Below are positions 6,239 to 13,275 of a stretch of 15,091 bases of DNA, in pieces. Below the pieces are notes generated by a model. It searched no databases and was not told the DNA's origin. It saw only the letters and a program-made list of their open reading frames with translations. The position numbers and the translations under genes are program-made. Source of the DNA: JAICLK01 sp036489905 (GTDB taxonomy: Bacteria; Patescibacteriota; Saccharimonadia; Saccharimonadales; UBA4665); the NCBI GenBank assembly GCA_036489905.1, contig DASXEX010000052.1, positions 1 to 15,091 on the forward strand, read 5' to 3'. Each line of letters starts with the position of its first letter. The first letter of the stretch is position 1.

Positions 6239-6841
6239 ATGGCAGACACAACGAAGCAGCAAAAACTTGATGAGATTAAGGCCAAAATCGTGGCCGATAA
6301 AGTCTGTCCAGAGTTGGCAAAGACGGCGACAAATATGGTTTTTGGCGACGGCAACCCGGACGCGGAAATTGTGTTTATCGGCGAAGCGCCGGGCAAGAAT
6401 GAGGACTTGCAAGGCTTGCCGTTCGTCGGCGCGGCCGGGAAATTTTTGGACGAAATGTTGGACAGTGTCGGCTTGAAACGCAAAGACGTATACATTTCCA
6501 ACATCGTTAAATATCGGCCGCCAAACAATCGCGACCCGCTGCCCGAAGAAAAGCAGGCGTTTCTGCCATGTTTACAGGCCCAGCTAGAAATAATTCAGCC
6601 GAAGCTCGTGGTGACGCTTGGTCGCCATAGCACGAATTGTTTCTTGCCGGATCTGCAAATCAGCAAAATCCACGGCCAGCCGAAGCGCATTCGCATTCGG
6701 TTTGGCGGCAAGACGCCGGCCAAGCTGGTCATCATGCCGCTCTACCATCCGGCGTCGGCGCTGTATAACGGCTCAATGCGCCAGACTTTGCTCGACGATT
6801 TTGCGAAGATCCCCGAGATTTTGAAACTTATTGACAAATAA
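6239..6841 (+). CDS. Family-4-type uracil-DNA glycosylase lacking most Fe-S cysteines
   Basis: 200 residues. It should excise uracil (from cytosine deamination) out of DNA, starting base-excision repair. The UDG-superfamily motifs are clear: VFGDGNPDAEIVFIGEAPG-x-x-ED with PFVGAAGKFLDEML (34-74), YISNIVKYRPPNNRDPLPEE (85-104), and HPASAL near residue 170. Family 4 enzymes normally carry four cysteines that hold a 4Fe-4S cluster. Only C23 is at a family position. The partner three residues before it is D20, the NIVKC cysteine is Y92, and the one after the PEE segment is F108. C111 and C134 are off register. The protein therefore probably folds without the cluster. It starts 4 nt after the small membrane gene and has only a weak Shine-Dalgarno. 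Confidence 0.88.
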   Translation: MADTTKQQKLDEIKAKIVADKVCPELAKTATNMVFGDGNPDAEIVFIGEAPGKNEDLQGLPFVGAAGKFLDEMLDSVGLKRKDVYISNIVKYRPPNNRDPLPEEKQAFLPCLQAQLEIIQPKLVVTLGRHSTNCFLPDLQISKIHGQPKRIRIRFGGKTPAKLVIMPLYHPASALYNGSMRQTLLDDFAKIPEILKLIDK

Positions 6842-6880
6842 ATTCTAGAAAATGATAGCATTCGGAAAGGAATAAATATC

Positions 6881-8923
6881 ATGCAACCAAATCAAAATAA
6901 TAACAATAAACCAAGACAGAACGGCCCGCGCAGAAGTAACGGCCAGCCAAATGGGCAACCAAAGCCACAAGGCTTGAATACCTCGCTCGGCCAAGCAGTG
7001 CGCGCCCAAAAACGCTCGCAGATGGATGCGCAAAAATTTGTCAGCCAGTATGCGGCGGCGCCGACCGGATCGGCCGACCCGCAGCAGCGCCGCGCCAACG
7101 TTATTACCGACGATTTCCAAAAGCTCAAGATTACGTTTTTGGGCGGCCAAGCAGGCATCGGCGAGAAAAACATGCAGGTTATCGAGTGGCACAACGACGC
7201 GATCATCTTGGATTGCGGCAATGATTTGTCGGTGGATTTGCCCGGCATCAATTACACAATTAATGATCCGGCGTATCTGGAGACCATCAAGCAAAAAATC
7301 CGCGGCTACGTCGTGAGCCACGGGCATCTGGACCACCTTGGCGGACTGAAACATATCGTGCCGAAGTATCCGGCACCGATTTACGGCTCCAACTTTACGC
7401 TCGGCGTCGTGGCCAAAACGTTTGAAGATGCCTCGGCCGAAACCGGGCTGGAATTTACGCCGCAACTTATCGCCATGAATATGGATAATCATGAACGGCT
7501 GAAGCTCGGCGCATTTTTCGTCGAGTTGGTGCGAATTACGCACTCGGTGCCGGAGTCGAGCTGCATGGTCGTCGATACGCCAGTCGGCCGGGTCATTAAT
7601 ACCGGAGATTGGCGGCTTGATCCGGAGCCCCTGGACGACAAACCCACCGATGTGGGGCGGCTGAGGCAGCTCGGAGACCAGGGCGTATTGGTGCTGATGA
7701 GTGACAGCATGAGTACGGCAGTACCCGGACGTACTCCCACTGAAAGCACGTTGCAGGACAGTTTCCACGATGTCATTGGTCACGCGCCGGGCCGTGTGTT
7801 TGTGGCGTGTTTTTCCAGTAATATGAATCGCGTGCAGATGATTATTAACAGTGCCGCTGCCAGTGGCCGCAAAGTCGCGCTGGATGGCCGAAGCATGATG
7901 AGCTATGCTGAAATTGCCGTGCGCATGGGCATATTAAAAGTGCCAAAAGGTACAGTCATGCCCATGCAGTCGCTTGCCAGTTTGCCGGACGAGCAGATAA
8001 TTGTTATTTGTACTGGTGGCCAGGGCGAACCGGGGGCGGCGTTGCAGCGGATGGCCGAAGGCAATCACAAGTATATCAAGTTGCACGAGGGTGATACGGT
8101 CGTGGTCAGCTCAACGCCCATTCCCGGCAACGAAGTCCGCTACGAAATCATTGCCAACCAAATTGTGGAGCTGGGCGCACACCGCTACAGTCACCCGACG
8201 CACGAGGTTGATGGTGTAGGGCCGCTGCACGTTTCCGGCCATGCTCACCGCGACGAATACCGCGAGATGCTGCACATTGTGCGGCCTAAGTTCTTCATTC
8301 CTATCTACGCCGGCGGCCTACAGCGTCGCTACTATGAAGAGATGGCGGTGGAAGAAGGCTGGGTGCGCCAAAATATCATCCGCGCACGCAACGGTGAAAG
8401 TTTCTTATTCACGGCTGACAAATGGGAGCCAGCCGGCGAAGTGCCGCATGGCAGCTTACTGGTCGATCAAACCGGCTCGATCGTCAGTAATGTCGTGGTC
8501 AAGGACCGCGTGCTGCTGGCCGAAGAAGGCTTGGTCGCAGTTGTTTTGACCATCGACAAGAAATCGGGCAGCTTGCTGACCAGCCCCGACATCATCAGTC
8601 GCGGCTTTATCTACATGCGCGAAAACGAAGAAGTCATGAATGGCCTGCGCCAGGAGTTGCGCCGCGCGGTGCAGCAGCGCTTCAAGCGCGTTGACCTCGA
8701 CCGGTTCAAGGCCGAGCTCAAAGACCACGTCACACACTTCCTGTTTGAGCACACTCAGCGCAGCCCGATCGTCATTCCGGTCGTGAACATCATCGGCGGC
8801 AAAGTCGAGGCCAAAACCGTCCACCAAAGCAAGACCAAGTCTGCCGAAGAAATCGCCGAGGAACAACAGCGCCGCTTCCAGGAAATGCGCAGCCGCCTGC
8901 TCGGCCAAGACCAGCCGGATTGA
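6881..8923 (+). CDS. rnj: Ribonuclease J (metallo-beta-lactamase/beta-CASP)
   Basis: 680 residues, longer than the usual 550-560. The enzyme degrades or matures RNA, combining endonuclease and 5'-to-3' exonuclease activities. A 75-residue N-terminal extension rich in N, Q, P, R and G precedes the catalytic core. Core motifs are HGHLDH (147-152), ITHSVPES (219-226, H221), TGDW (241-244, D243), the beta-CASP segment VACFSSNMNRVQ (308-319) with GRSMM, TGGQGEPGAAL, and HVSGH (450-454). The remaining zinc ligand, H390 in B. subtilis RNase J1 (22 residues after the last HVSGH histidine), is Y476 here (FIPIYAG instead of PVHGE). A C-terminal domain follows (about 500-680). The start is ATG at 6881, 9 nt after GAAAGGA. 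It follows UDG by 39 nt. Confidence 0.94.
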   Translation: MQPNQNNNNKPRQNGPRRSNGQPNGQPKPQGLNTSLGQAVRAQKRSQMDAQKFVSQYAAAPTGSADPQQRRANVITDDFQKLKITFLGGQAGIGEKNMQVIEWHNDAIILDCGNDLSVDLPGINYTINDPAYLETIKQKIRGYVVSHGHLDHLGGLKHIVPKYPAPIYGSNFTLGVVAKTFEDASAETGLEFTPQLIAMNMDNHERLKLGAFFVELVRITHSVPESSCMVVDTPVGRVINTGDWRLDPEPLDDKPTDVGRLRQLGDQGVLVLMSDSMSTAVPGRTPTESTLQDSFHDVIGHAPGRVFVACFSSNMNRVQMIINSAAASGRKVALDGRSMMSYAEIAVRMGILKVPKGTVMPMQSLASLPDEQIIVICTGGQGEPGAALQRMAEGNHKYIKLHEGDTVVVSSTPIPGNEVRYEIIANQIVELGAHRYSHPTHEVDGVGPLHVSGHAHRDEYREMLHIVRPKFFIPIYAGGLQRRYYEEMAVEEGWVRQNIIRARNGESFLFTADKWEPAGEVPHGSLLVDQTGSIVSNVVVKDRVLLAEEGLVAVVLTIDKKSGSLLTSPDIISRGFIYMRENEEVMNGLRQELRRAVQQRFKRVDLDRFKAELKDHVTHFLFEHTQRSPIVIPVVNIIGGKVEAKTVHQSKTKSAEEIAEEQQRRFQEMRSRLLGQDQPD

Positions 8924-8932
8924 ATATCGGTT

Positions 8933-8961
8933 TTGACAAAAGTTGTAAAATTTGCTATGAT
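8933..8961 (+). promoter_or_regulatory. Strong consensus promoter ahead of ftsK
   Basis: A perfect TTGACA (8933-8938), a 17-bp spacer and TATGAT (8956-8961), just after the RNase J stop. It should give a transcript with a leader of about 40 nt. Confidence 0.65.
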
Positions 8962-8995
8962 TATGGTGTAATAATCCGGCTTGAGCGTAAGCTGG

Positions 8996-9001
8996 TATAA
9001 T
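8996..9001 (+). promoter_or_regulatory. Second -10 box (TATAAT) placed for leaderless ftsK
   Basis: A consensus TATAAT ends 8 nt before the ftsK ATG at 9010. The upstream -35 is poor: TTGAGC at 8981-8986 is too close. There is no Shine-Dalgarno before 9010. A leaderless start from this box would explain that, with the TTGACA promoter upstream giving an alternative leadered message. Confidence 0.45.
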
Positions 9002-9009
9002 AAAAACCT

Positions 9010-11190
9010 ATGGCCAAGAAAAAAAAACAAACACGAACGAGGGCGAAGAAAGCTGCGGAAACGACGGTTGAGCGCACGGTGTTTTGGCCGATGGCTTGGG
9101 GTGTTTTGCTGATCGTGCTGGCGCTTTTGTTGCTGCTTGGCGGGTTTGGCACGGGCGGGCCGCTACCGAAAAATCTGTTTCACGGCGGCTACGTGCTGCT
9201 TGGCCTCGCGGCGTATTTGTTGCCGGTTGCGTTTGTGTATTGGGGTGCCTGCACGTTTGTCGACGAGGAGCATCGGATTTCAAAGAGCCGATGGCTCGGT
9301 ATGATGGCAGTTCTGGCGTTCAGCGCGGCGTGGTTGTTTACGGCGTTCGCGAGTCCGCAAGTTTCTGGCGGCTACAGTGGCGGTCACGGCGGCAGCGTGG
9401 GGCAGTTGCTCGGCAGCGCGGTGCTCAGTGCACTTGATAAATTTCCGGCCTCGCTGACATTTTTGGTGCTTTTGATGCTGGCGGTTTTCTTCGCGTTCGG
9501 CATTTCGCCGAAAGTACTGCTGCATTTGGGCAAACTTTTCAAGAGGCGGGAACGGGAAGGCGACACCGATCTTGCCACAATCAAAGCTAGTGCGGAAGGC
9601 TTCAAGCTGAACGAAGGCGTGCCGGTCGAGCATCACGGCAAAGAGCCGCGGCTCAGCTCACTCAAAAACACGGCGCAAAAGCTGGCGCCGACTGAAGACC
9701 ACGAAGCGCTCACGACCGCGAGTGACCCCGACTGGAAATTTCCATCGCTCGACTTGCTTAACCAAAAGCAGGACAAGGCTGATCCGGGCGACGTGAACGG
9801 CAACGCGCAGGCGATCAAAGACACCTTCGGCAACTTCAACATTGATGTGGAAATGGAAGGCGCGAACGTCGGCCCGCGCGTGACACAGTATACGATGAAG
9901 CCGCCGAACGGCGTGAAATTGACCAAAATGACGGCGCTCGAGAGTAATTTGGCGCTCGATTTGGCCGCGCACAGCATCCGCATGGAAGCGCCGATTCCGG
10001 GCAAGCGTGCGGTGGGCGTCGAGGTGCCGAATGTGCGGGCCGCGATGGTGCGCATCAGCTCGATTTTCCAGGCCGCGCAGTGGCGTGATTTGGGCGCGCA
10101 CCCGCTCGGATTTGTGATTGGCAAAGACATCGCGGGCACGCCGGTTGTGGCGGACCTTGACCGTATGCCGCACCTGCTTGTCGCCGGCCAAACCGGCTCG
10201 GGTAAATCGGTCATGCTTAACACTATTCTCACGAGCCTTTTATATCGCAACTCGCCGTCGGATTTGAAGCTTATCCTGGTCGATCCAAAGCAGGTCGAAC
10301 TCAAACCGTACGACGAAATTCCGCACTTGCTCACACCGGTAATAACCGAGCCGGAAAAGTGCATCAGCGCGCTGAAGTGGGCGACGGCCGAAATGGAGCG
10401 CCGCTACAAAGCGCTGGCCGACGTGAGCAAGCGCAACATCGGCGAATATAATTTGCTGAAAAAAGAAGAAGGCATGCCGTATATCGTGATTGTGATTGAC
10501 GAATTGGCCGACTTGATGATGGTAGCGGCGCGCGACGTCGAGGCGCTGGTGGTGCGGATTGCGCAAAAAGCTCGTGCTGTCGGCATTCATCTGGTGCTGG
10601 CCACGCAGCGGCCGAGCGTCGACGTTATTACCGGTTTGATTAAAGCTAACGTGCCGGCGCGGATCGCGTTTACAACCGCGAGCCAGGTTGATTCACGCAC
10701 GATTATCGATCAAATGGGTGCTGAAAAATTGCTCGGTCAGGGCGACATGCTGCTATTAACCGCTGACATGCCGAAGCCGAAGCGCGTGCAAGGCGCATTT
10801 ATCGGCGATGACGAAACAAACAAAGTGACCGACTTTATCCGCATGCAGCGCCCGCCGCAATACAACGACGAGGTCGTCAGCCAACCGGTGCAGCTGAACG
10901 GCAAAGGCGGCATCGTGGCCGACTACGGCGCGAACGACGCCGACGATGACATGCTGCGCGACGCCGTGCGCGTCGTTATCGAAGGCCGCAAAGCCAGCAC
11001 CAGCTTGCTGCAGCGCCGCTTGCGCATCGGCTACGGCCGCGCCGCGCGACTCATCGAAACCATGGAAGAACAAGGAATTGTCGGTCCGGCCGATGGCGCC
11101 CGTCCGCGCGAGGTGCTCGTCAGCAGCCTCGACGAAGTCTTCGGTTCGCCAACCGCTGCCACGCCCGACGAAGAACCGCTCGCCGAATAA
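9010..11190 (+). CDS. ftsK: DNA translocase FtsK/SpoIIIE
   Basis: 726 residues. A membrane-anchored hexameric motor that pumps chromosomal DNA across the closing division septum. A basic N-terminus (KKKK) leads into about four transmembrane helices (roughly 24-47, 58-82, 95-114, 147-166), then a short acidic/polar linker (about 180-260). The alpha/beta motor follows, with Walker A GQTGSGKS (393-400), DPKQVELKPYDEIPHLLTPV (425-444), Walker B IVIVIDEL (492-499, D497/E498) and ATQRPSVDVITGLIKANVPARIAF (531-554). The C-terminal winged-helix gamma domain (about 645-705, LLQRRLRIGYGRAARLIETMEEQGIVG) reads polar DNA signals. The last 46 or so residues are repeated, diverged, at 11920-12057. The start is ATG at 9010; no Shine-Dalgarno. 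Confidence 0.96.
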   Translation: MAKKKKQTRTRAKKAAETTVERTVFWPMAWGVLLIVLALLLLLGGFGTGGPLPKNLFHGGYVLLGLAAYLLPVAFVYWGACTFVDEEHRISKSRWLGMMAVLAFSAAWLFTAFASPQVSGGYSGGHGGSVGQLLGSAVLSALDKFPASLTFLVLLMLAVFFAFGISPKVLLHLGKLFKRREREGDTDLATIKASAEGFKLNEGVPVEHHGKEPRLSSLKNTAQKLAPTEDHEALTTASDPDWKFPSLDLLNQKQDKADPGDVNGNAQAIKDTFGNFNIDVEMEGANVGPRVTQYTMKPPNGVKLTKMTALESNLALDLAAHSIRMEAPIPGKRAVGVEVPNVRAAMVRISSIFQAAQWRDLGAHPLGFVIGKDIAGTPVVADLDRMPHLLVAGQTGSGKSVMLNTILTSLLYRNSPSDLKLILVDPKQVELKPYDEIPHLLTPVITEPEKCISALKWATAEMERRYKALADVSKRNIGEYNLLKKEEGMPYIVIVIDELADLMMVAARDVEALVVRIAQKARAVGIHLVLATQRPSVDVITGLIKANVPARIAFTTASQVDSRTIIDQMGAEKLLGQGDMLLLTADMPKPKRVQGAFIGDDETNKVTDFIRMQRPPQYNDEVVSQPVQLNGKGGIVADYGANDADDDMLRDAVRVVIEGRKASTSLLQRRLRIGYGRAARLIETMEEQGIVGPADGARPREVLVSSLDEVFGSPTAATPDEEPLAE

Positions 11191-11202
11191 GCAGCTTCGG
11201 AC

Positions 11203-11233
11203 TTGATCTGTGACATACGTATGCTAATATGTC
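11203..11233 (+). promoter_or_regulatory. vapBC promoter with overlapping operator palindromes
   Basis: TTGATC (11203-11208), a 16-bp spacer and TAATAT (11225-11230) end 6 nt before the ATG at 11237. Between the boxes lies CATACGTATG (11214-11223), a perfect 10-bp palindrome. A wider inverted repeat, GACATA (11212-11217) with TATGTC (11228-11233), covers the -10. This suits autorepression by a ribbon-helix-helix antitoxin dimer or tetramer, the usual control of such modules. Confidence 0.55.
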
Positions 11234-11236
11234 TAC

Positions 11237-11467
11237 ATGACGATGCTCACACGCACTACGCTGCGTATCGATACGAATCTTAAACGTGCAGCGGAAAAGC
11301 AGGCTGCAGAGAATGACACGACGCTCCAGGCCGTATTTAACAGCGCGCTTGAACAGTACTTGCGCAGCCAAGCGAATGCTAAAGCGCGCAAGATAGTGTT
11401 CTATACTCACGATTTGGGGAAGCCGTTAGATAATCTTCGGCGAACCGACTACTATCCCAAGGTTTAG
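11237..11467 (+). CDS. Ribbon-helix-helix antitoxin (VapB-like)
   Basis: 76 residues. The N-terminal half (RTTLRIDTNLKRAAEKQAAENDTTLQAVFNSALEQYLRS) has the ribbon-helix-helix pattern: a short polar-hydrophobic strand for DNA contact followed by two helices. The C-terminal tail (KARKIVFYTHDLGKPLDNLRRTDYYPKV) resembles the toxin-binding segment of VapB-type antitoxins. It lies 10 nt upstream of a PIN toxin, the standard antitoxin-first order. The start is ATG at 11237 (a second ATG lies at 11243) without a Shine-Dalgarno, directly behind a -10 box. Role inferred: neutralise the PIN RNase and repress its own promoter. Confidence 0.82.
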   Translation: MTMLTRTTLRIDTNLKRAAEKQAAENDTTLQAVFNSALEQYLRSQANAKARKIVFYTHDLGKPLDNLRRTDYYPKV

Positions 11468-11476
11468 CGCCTCATC

Positions 11477-11905
11477 ATGAGTACGAAATTATTCCTGGCA
11501 GACTCGAATATAATCATCTATGCGCTGAACAGCTCCAGCCCGAAGCACAAAGCCGCACAAGTATTTCTCCAGGCGCACGCGAGTCATTTGGCTCTGGCGC
11601 ACCAAAATGTCCTTGAGTCGCTACGCGTGCTGACGCACCACAAATTTTCCAGCCCGATGACGCCCGCGGAAGCGACCAGGGCCATCATGAGCATCGCCGA
11701 AGCTTGTCGGGTGATTACGCCCGATCGCACAACATATTATCTTGCACTTGAGCTAATCAGAAAGTATAAGTTGCCTGGCGACAAAATCTTCGACGCCTAT
11801 CTGGCTGCCACGGCGCTCACAAACGGCGTCAGCACTATCGCCACCGACAACACCAAAGATTTTGCGGCCATCGAAGAGCTTGAAACAATTAACCCCTTCA
11901 AATAA
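11477..11905 (+). CDS. PIN-domain ribonuclease toxin (VapC-like)
   Basis: 142 residues, a typical PIN-toxin size. PIN toxins cleave specific RNAs (often initiator tRNA or the 23S sarcin-ricin loop) using Mg held by acidic residues. All the expected acids are present: D9 in FLADSNIIIYAL, E47 in NVLESLRVL, D106 in KIFDAYLAATAL, and D124 with D128 in ATDNTKDF. The toxin therefore looks active. It starts at the ATG at 11477, 9 nt after the antitoxin stop, so the two are probably one transcript. The pair sits between ftsK and a second copy of the ftsK 3' end, which points to acquisition by recombination. Confidence 0.88.
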   Translation: MSTKLFLADSNIIIYALNSSSPKHKAAQVFLQAHASHLALAHQNVLESLRVLTHHKFSSPMTPAEATRAIMSIAEACRVITPDRTTYYLALELIRKYKLPGDKIFDAYLAATALTNGVSTIATDNTKDFAAIEELETINPFK

Positions 11906-11910
11906 ATTTC

Positions 11911-12057
11911 TCGCTTGAACTCATCGACATGATGGAAGAGCAAGGCATCGTCGGCTCGGCCGATGGCTCGCGCCCGCGCGACGTGCTCGTCCACAGCGTC
12001 GACGAAGTCTTTGGCGCAGCCGCCGCCACGCCCGAGCAAGAAACTGTAGCCGAATAA
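11911..12057 (+). pseudogene. Displaced copy of the ftsK 3' end (gamma-domain fragment)
   Basis: From about 11914 to the TAA at 12055-12057 the frame reads LELIDMMEEQGIVGSADGSR, then continues through VDEVFG to a stop after TVAE. It aligns end to end with the last 46-48 residues of the FtsK encoded upstream (LIETMEEQGIVGPADGAR through LDEVFG to PLAE), with about two thirds of residues identical and one single-residue gap. By hand count, nucleotides 11920-12018 differ from ftsK at about 19 of 99 positions, many of them silent. There is no upstream coding part and no plausible start with a ribosome binding site. It looks like the relic or donor end of another ftsK allele, separated from ftsK by vapBC. 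Confidence 0.85.
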
Positions 12058-12147
12058 CCGCTTTCCGAGTCCTAAAGGCAGCTTCTTCAAACAACGGCCG
12101 AAGTTGAGGTATTTGACAAGTCTAAAGATTTATGCTGAGTTAGGAAT

Positions 12148-12648
12148 ATGAAAAGGAACCATGAACCTGTGCCCCAGGCAGCAAGTGAAGTGATTTTGTA
12201 TCAAGATAGTGTACCAGCCGAAGTTTTTAAGACAGAAGGCGACATCGTAAATATCGGTCATCTTGTACGCCAGGCAATCGTTCGTCCTGAGGATTTTGAC
12301 AGCGGAGCTATTGTAGTGCAGACCAAACCTACACGCACCGGGGAGCCGCCCAGACATTATTTCCTAGATCATGAGTGGATGGTTGATCCTGCTACTGGCA
12401 ATTGTGTTCGTATAGACGCCTTTGGTGGCGCATTGGATCAACACAGCATAACTATTGGTCGCAATTGGCATTCTCCGCTGGGTATTACGTATCCAGTTGA
12501 GTGGGTGATGCGGCCCTTGAGGGCTGTCCCTGATGCGGAAGAACGCAGATCAAAACCACACTTGCGTGCTCCAACTGTTGACGGACGGATGACTATCGAC
12601 CGCATGACCGGACAGCCTGTCAGAATAATTGAACCACTCACTGAGTAG
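12148..12648 (+). CDS. Unrecognised soluble protein, 166 residues
   Basis: Not recognised. No membrane segment or signal peptide is visible. The N-terminal third (PQAASEVILYQDSVPAEVF, VNIGHLVRQAIVRPEDF) looks like mixed alpha/beta, and the rest is polar with HYFLDHEWMVD and WHSPLGITYPVEWVMRPL. A short motif, D-x-x-T-G-x-x-V-R-I, occurs twice: DPATGNCVRI in the middle and DRMTGQPVRI at the C-terminus, suggesting a small internal repeat. AGGA (12142-12145) lies only 2 nt before the ATG at 12148, and TTGACA at 12113-12118 could be a -35 box, although no good -10 follows at the right distance. GC looks lower than in the flanking genes. It lies beside the vapBC/ftsK-relic insertion and may be part of the same acquired segment. 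Confidence 0.65.
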   Translation: MKRNHEPVPQAASEVILYQDSVPAEVFKTEGDIVNIGHLVRQAIVRPEDFDSGAIVVQTKPTRTGEPPRHYFLDHEWMVDPATGNCVRIDAFGGALDQHSITIGRNWHSPLGITYPVEWVMRPLRAVPDAEERRSKPHLRAPTVDGRMTIDRMTGQPVRIIEPLTE

Positions 12649-12716
12649 ATCTTCGAATAAAATTTGCAGCTTGGTGAACTTTGCATTACCATAAGCTTAA
12701 AACAAACAGGGAGAAT

Positions 12717-12762
12717 AAAACGGCGCCGGAAGTCATCAATTGTTTTCCGGCGCCTTCTGTTT
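12717..12762 (+). terminator. GC-rich hairpin terminator candidate before rpsF
   Basis: Perfect 10-bp arms GGCGCCGGAA (12722-12731) and TTCCGGCGCC (12745-12754) surround a 13-nt loop and are followed by TTCTGTTT, an imperfect T-tract. It lies 70 nt after the stop of the unrecognised gene and upstream of the rpsF promoter, a suitable place to isolate the two units. Confidence 0.65.
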
Positions 12763-12789
12763 GCTAATTTTGGTCAAAAACGCTATAAT
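12761..12789 (+). promoter_or_regulatory. Promoter of the rpsF-ssb-rpsR-efp operon
   Basis: TTGCTA (12761-12766), a 17-bp spacer and a consensus TATAAT (12784-12789). The expected start near 12796 gives a leader of about 60 nt with a hairpin at 12808-12834 and a strong Shine-Dalgarno. Confidence 0.6.
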
Positions 12790-12807
12790 TTATCTACTAT
12801 CAACTTC

Positions 12808-12834
12808 AGCTTGCGGCTCTTAGGCACGCAGGCT
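12808..12834 (+). promoter_or_regulatory. Hairpin in the rpsF leader
   Basis: Bases 12808-12815 (AGCTTGCG) pair with 12827-12834 (CGCAGGCT), allowing one G-U, around an 11-nt loop. It ends about 8 nt before the Shine-Dalgarno AAGGAAGGAG (12842-12851). S6 operons of many bacteria carry an S6:S18-binding leader. This loop does not show the CCG signature I would expect, so the assignment is only a position-based guess. Confidence 0.35.
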
Positions 12835-12856
12835 TTAACCAAAGGAAGGAGTATTG

Positions 12857-13249
12857 ATGAATCAATACGAAATCGCTGTGTTGTATCATCCGGATTTGGA
12901 AATTGATCTGGAAAAGGCGGCCAGCCGCGTGGAGAAAATCTTCACGGACAACGGCGGCAAAATCAAAAACACGGACAATTGGGGCAAACGCAAGCTGGCC
13001 TACCCAATCAGCAAAAACGAGCACGCCGTGTATGTGTTCTACACTGTAGAATTGCCGGCGGAAGCGGTGCGCAAAGTCGAGAGTACGCTGAACATCACCG
13101 ACGAAGTGATTCGTTTTTTGATTGTCCGGCCCGATCTCAAAAAGCTCGCCAAAGCCGAAGCCGAGCGCGCGGTCAAAGCCAAACGTGCGGCCGAGCGCAA
13201 CGTCAAATCGGACGAAAGCGACGAAAAAGCCGAAGCTAAGGTACAATAG
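12857..13249 (+). CDS. rpsF: 30S ribosomal protein S6
   Basis: 130 residues. S6 binds S18 and the central domain of 16S rRNA on the 30S platform. The body (MNQYEIAVLYHPDLEIDLEKAASRVEKIFTDNGGKI...NWGKRKLAYPISKNEHAVYVFYTVELPAEAVRKVESTLNITDEVIRFLIVRPD) matches the S6 ferredoxin-like fold. Residues after about 98 form a charged, Lys/Glu/Ala-rich tail. The start is ATG at 12857, 5 nt after the strong Shine-Dalgarno AAGGAAGGAG. An adjoining in-frame TTG at 12854 is not used on this reading. It is the first gene of the rpsF-ssb-rpsR-efp cluster. Confidence 0.95.
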   Translation: MNQYEIAVLYHPDLEIDLEKAASRVEKIFTDNGGKIKNTDNWGKRKLAYPISKNEHAVYVFYTVELPAEAVRKVESTLNITDEVIRFLIVRPDLKKLAKAEAERAVKAKRAAERNVKSDESDEKAEAKVQ

Positions 13250-13275
13250 AAGTACAAGTTGAGAGGGAAATTTAA

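Noticed and set aside
6845..7783. 312-codon minus-strand frame opposite RNase J
   Set aside because: Its composition and full overlap with conserved RNase J motifs mark it as a shadow. No promoter or ribosome binding site was seen.
12664..12906. 80-codon plus-strand frame across the rpsF leader
   Set aside because: It runs through the terminator hairpin, the rpsF promoter and into S6 in another frame, and no family was recognised.
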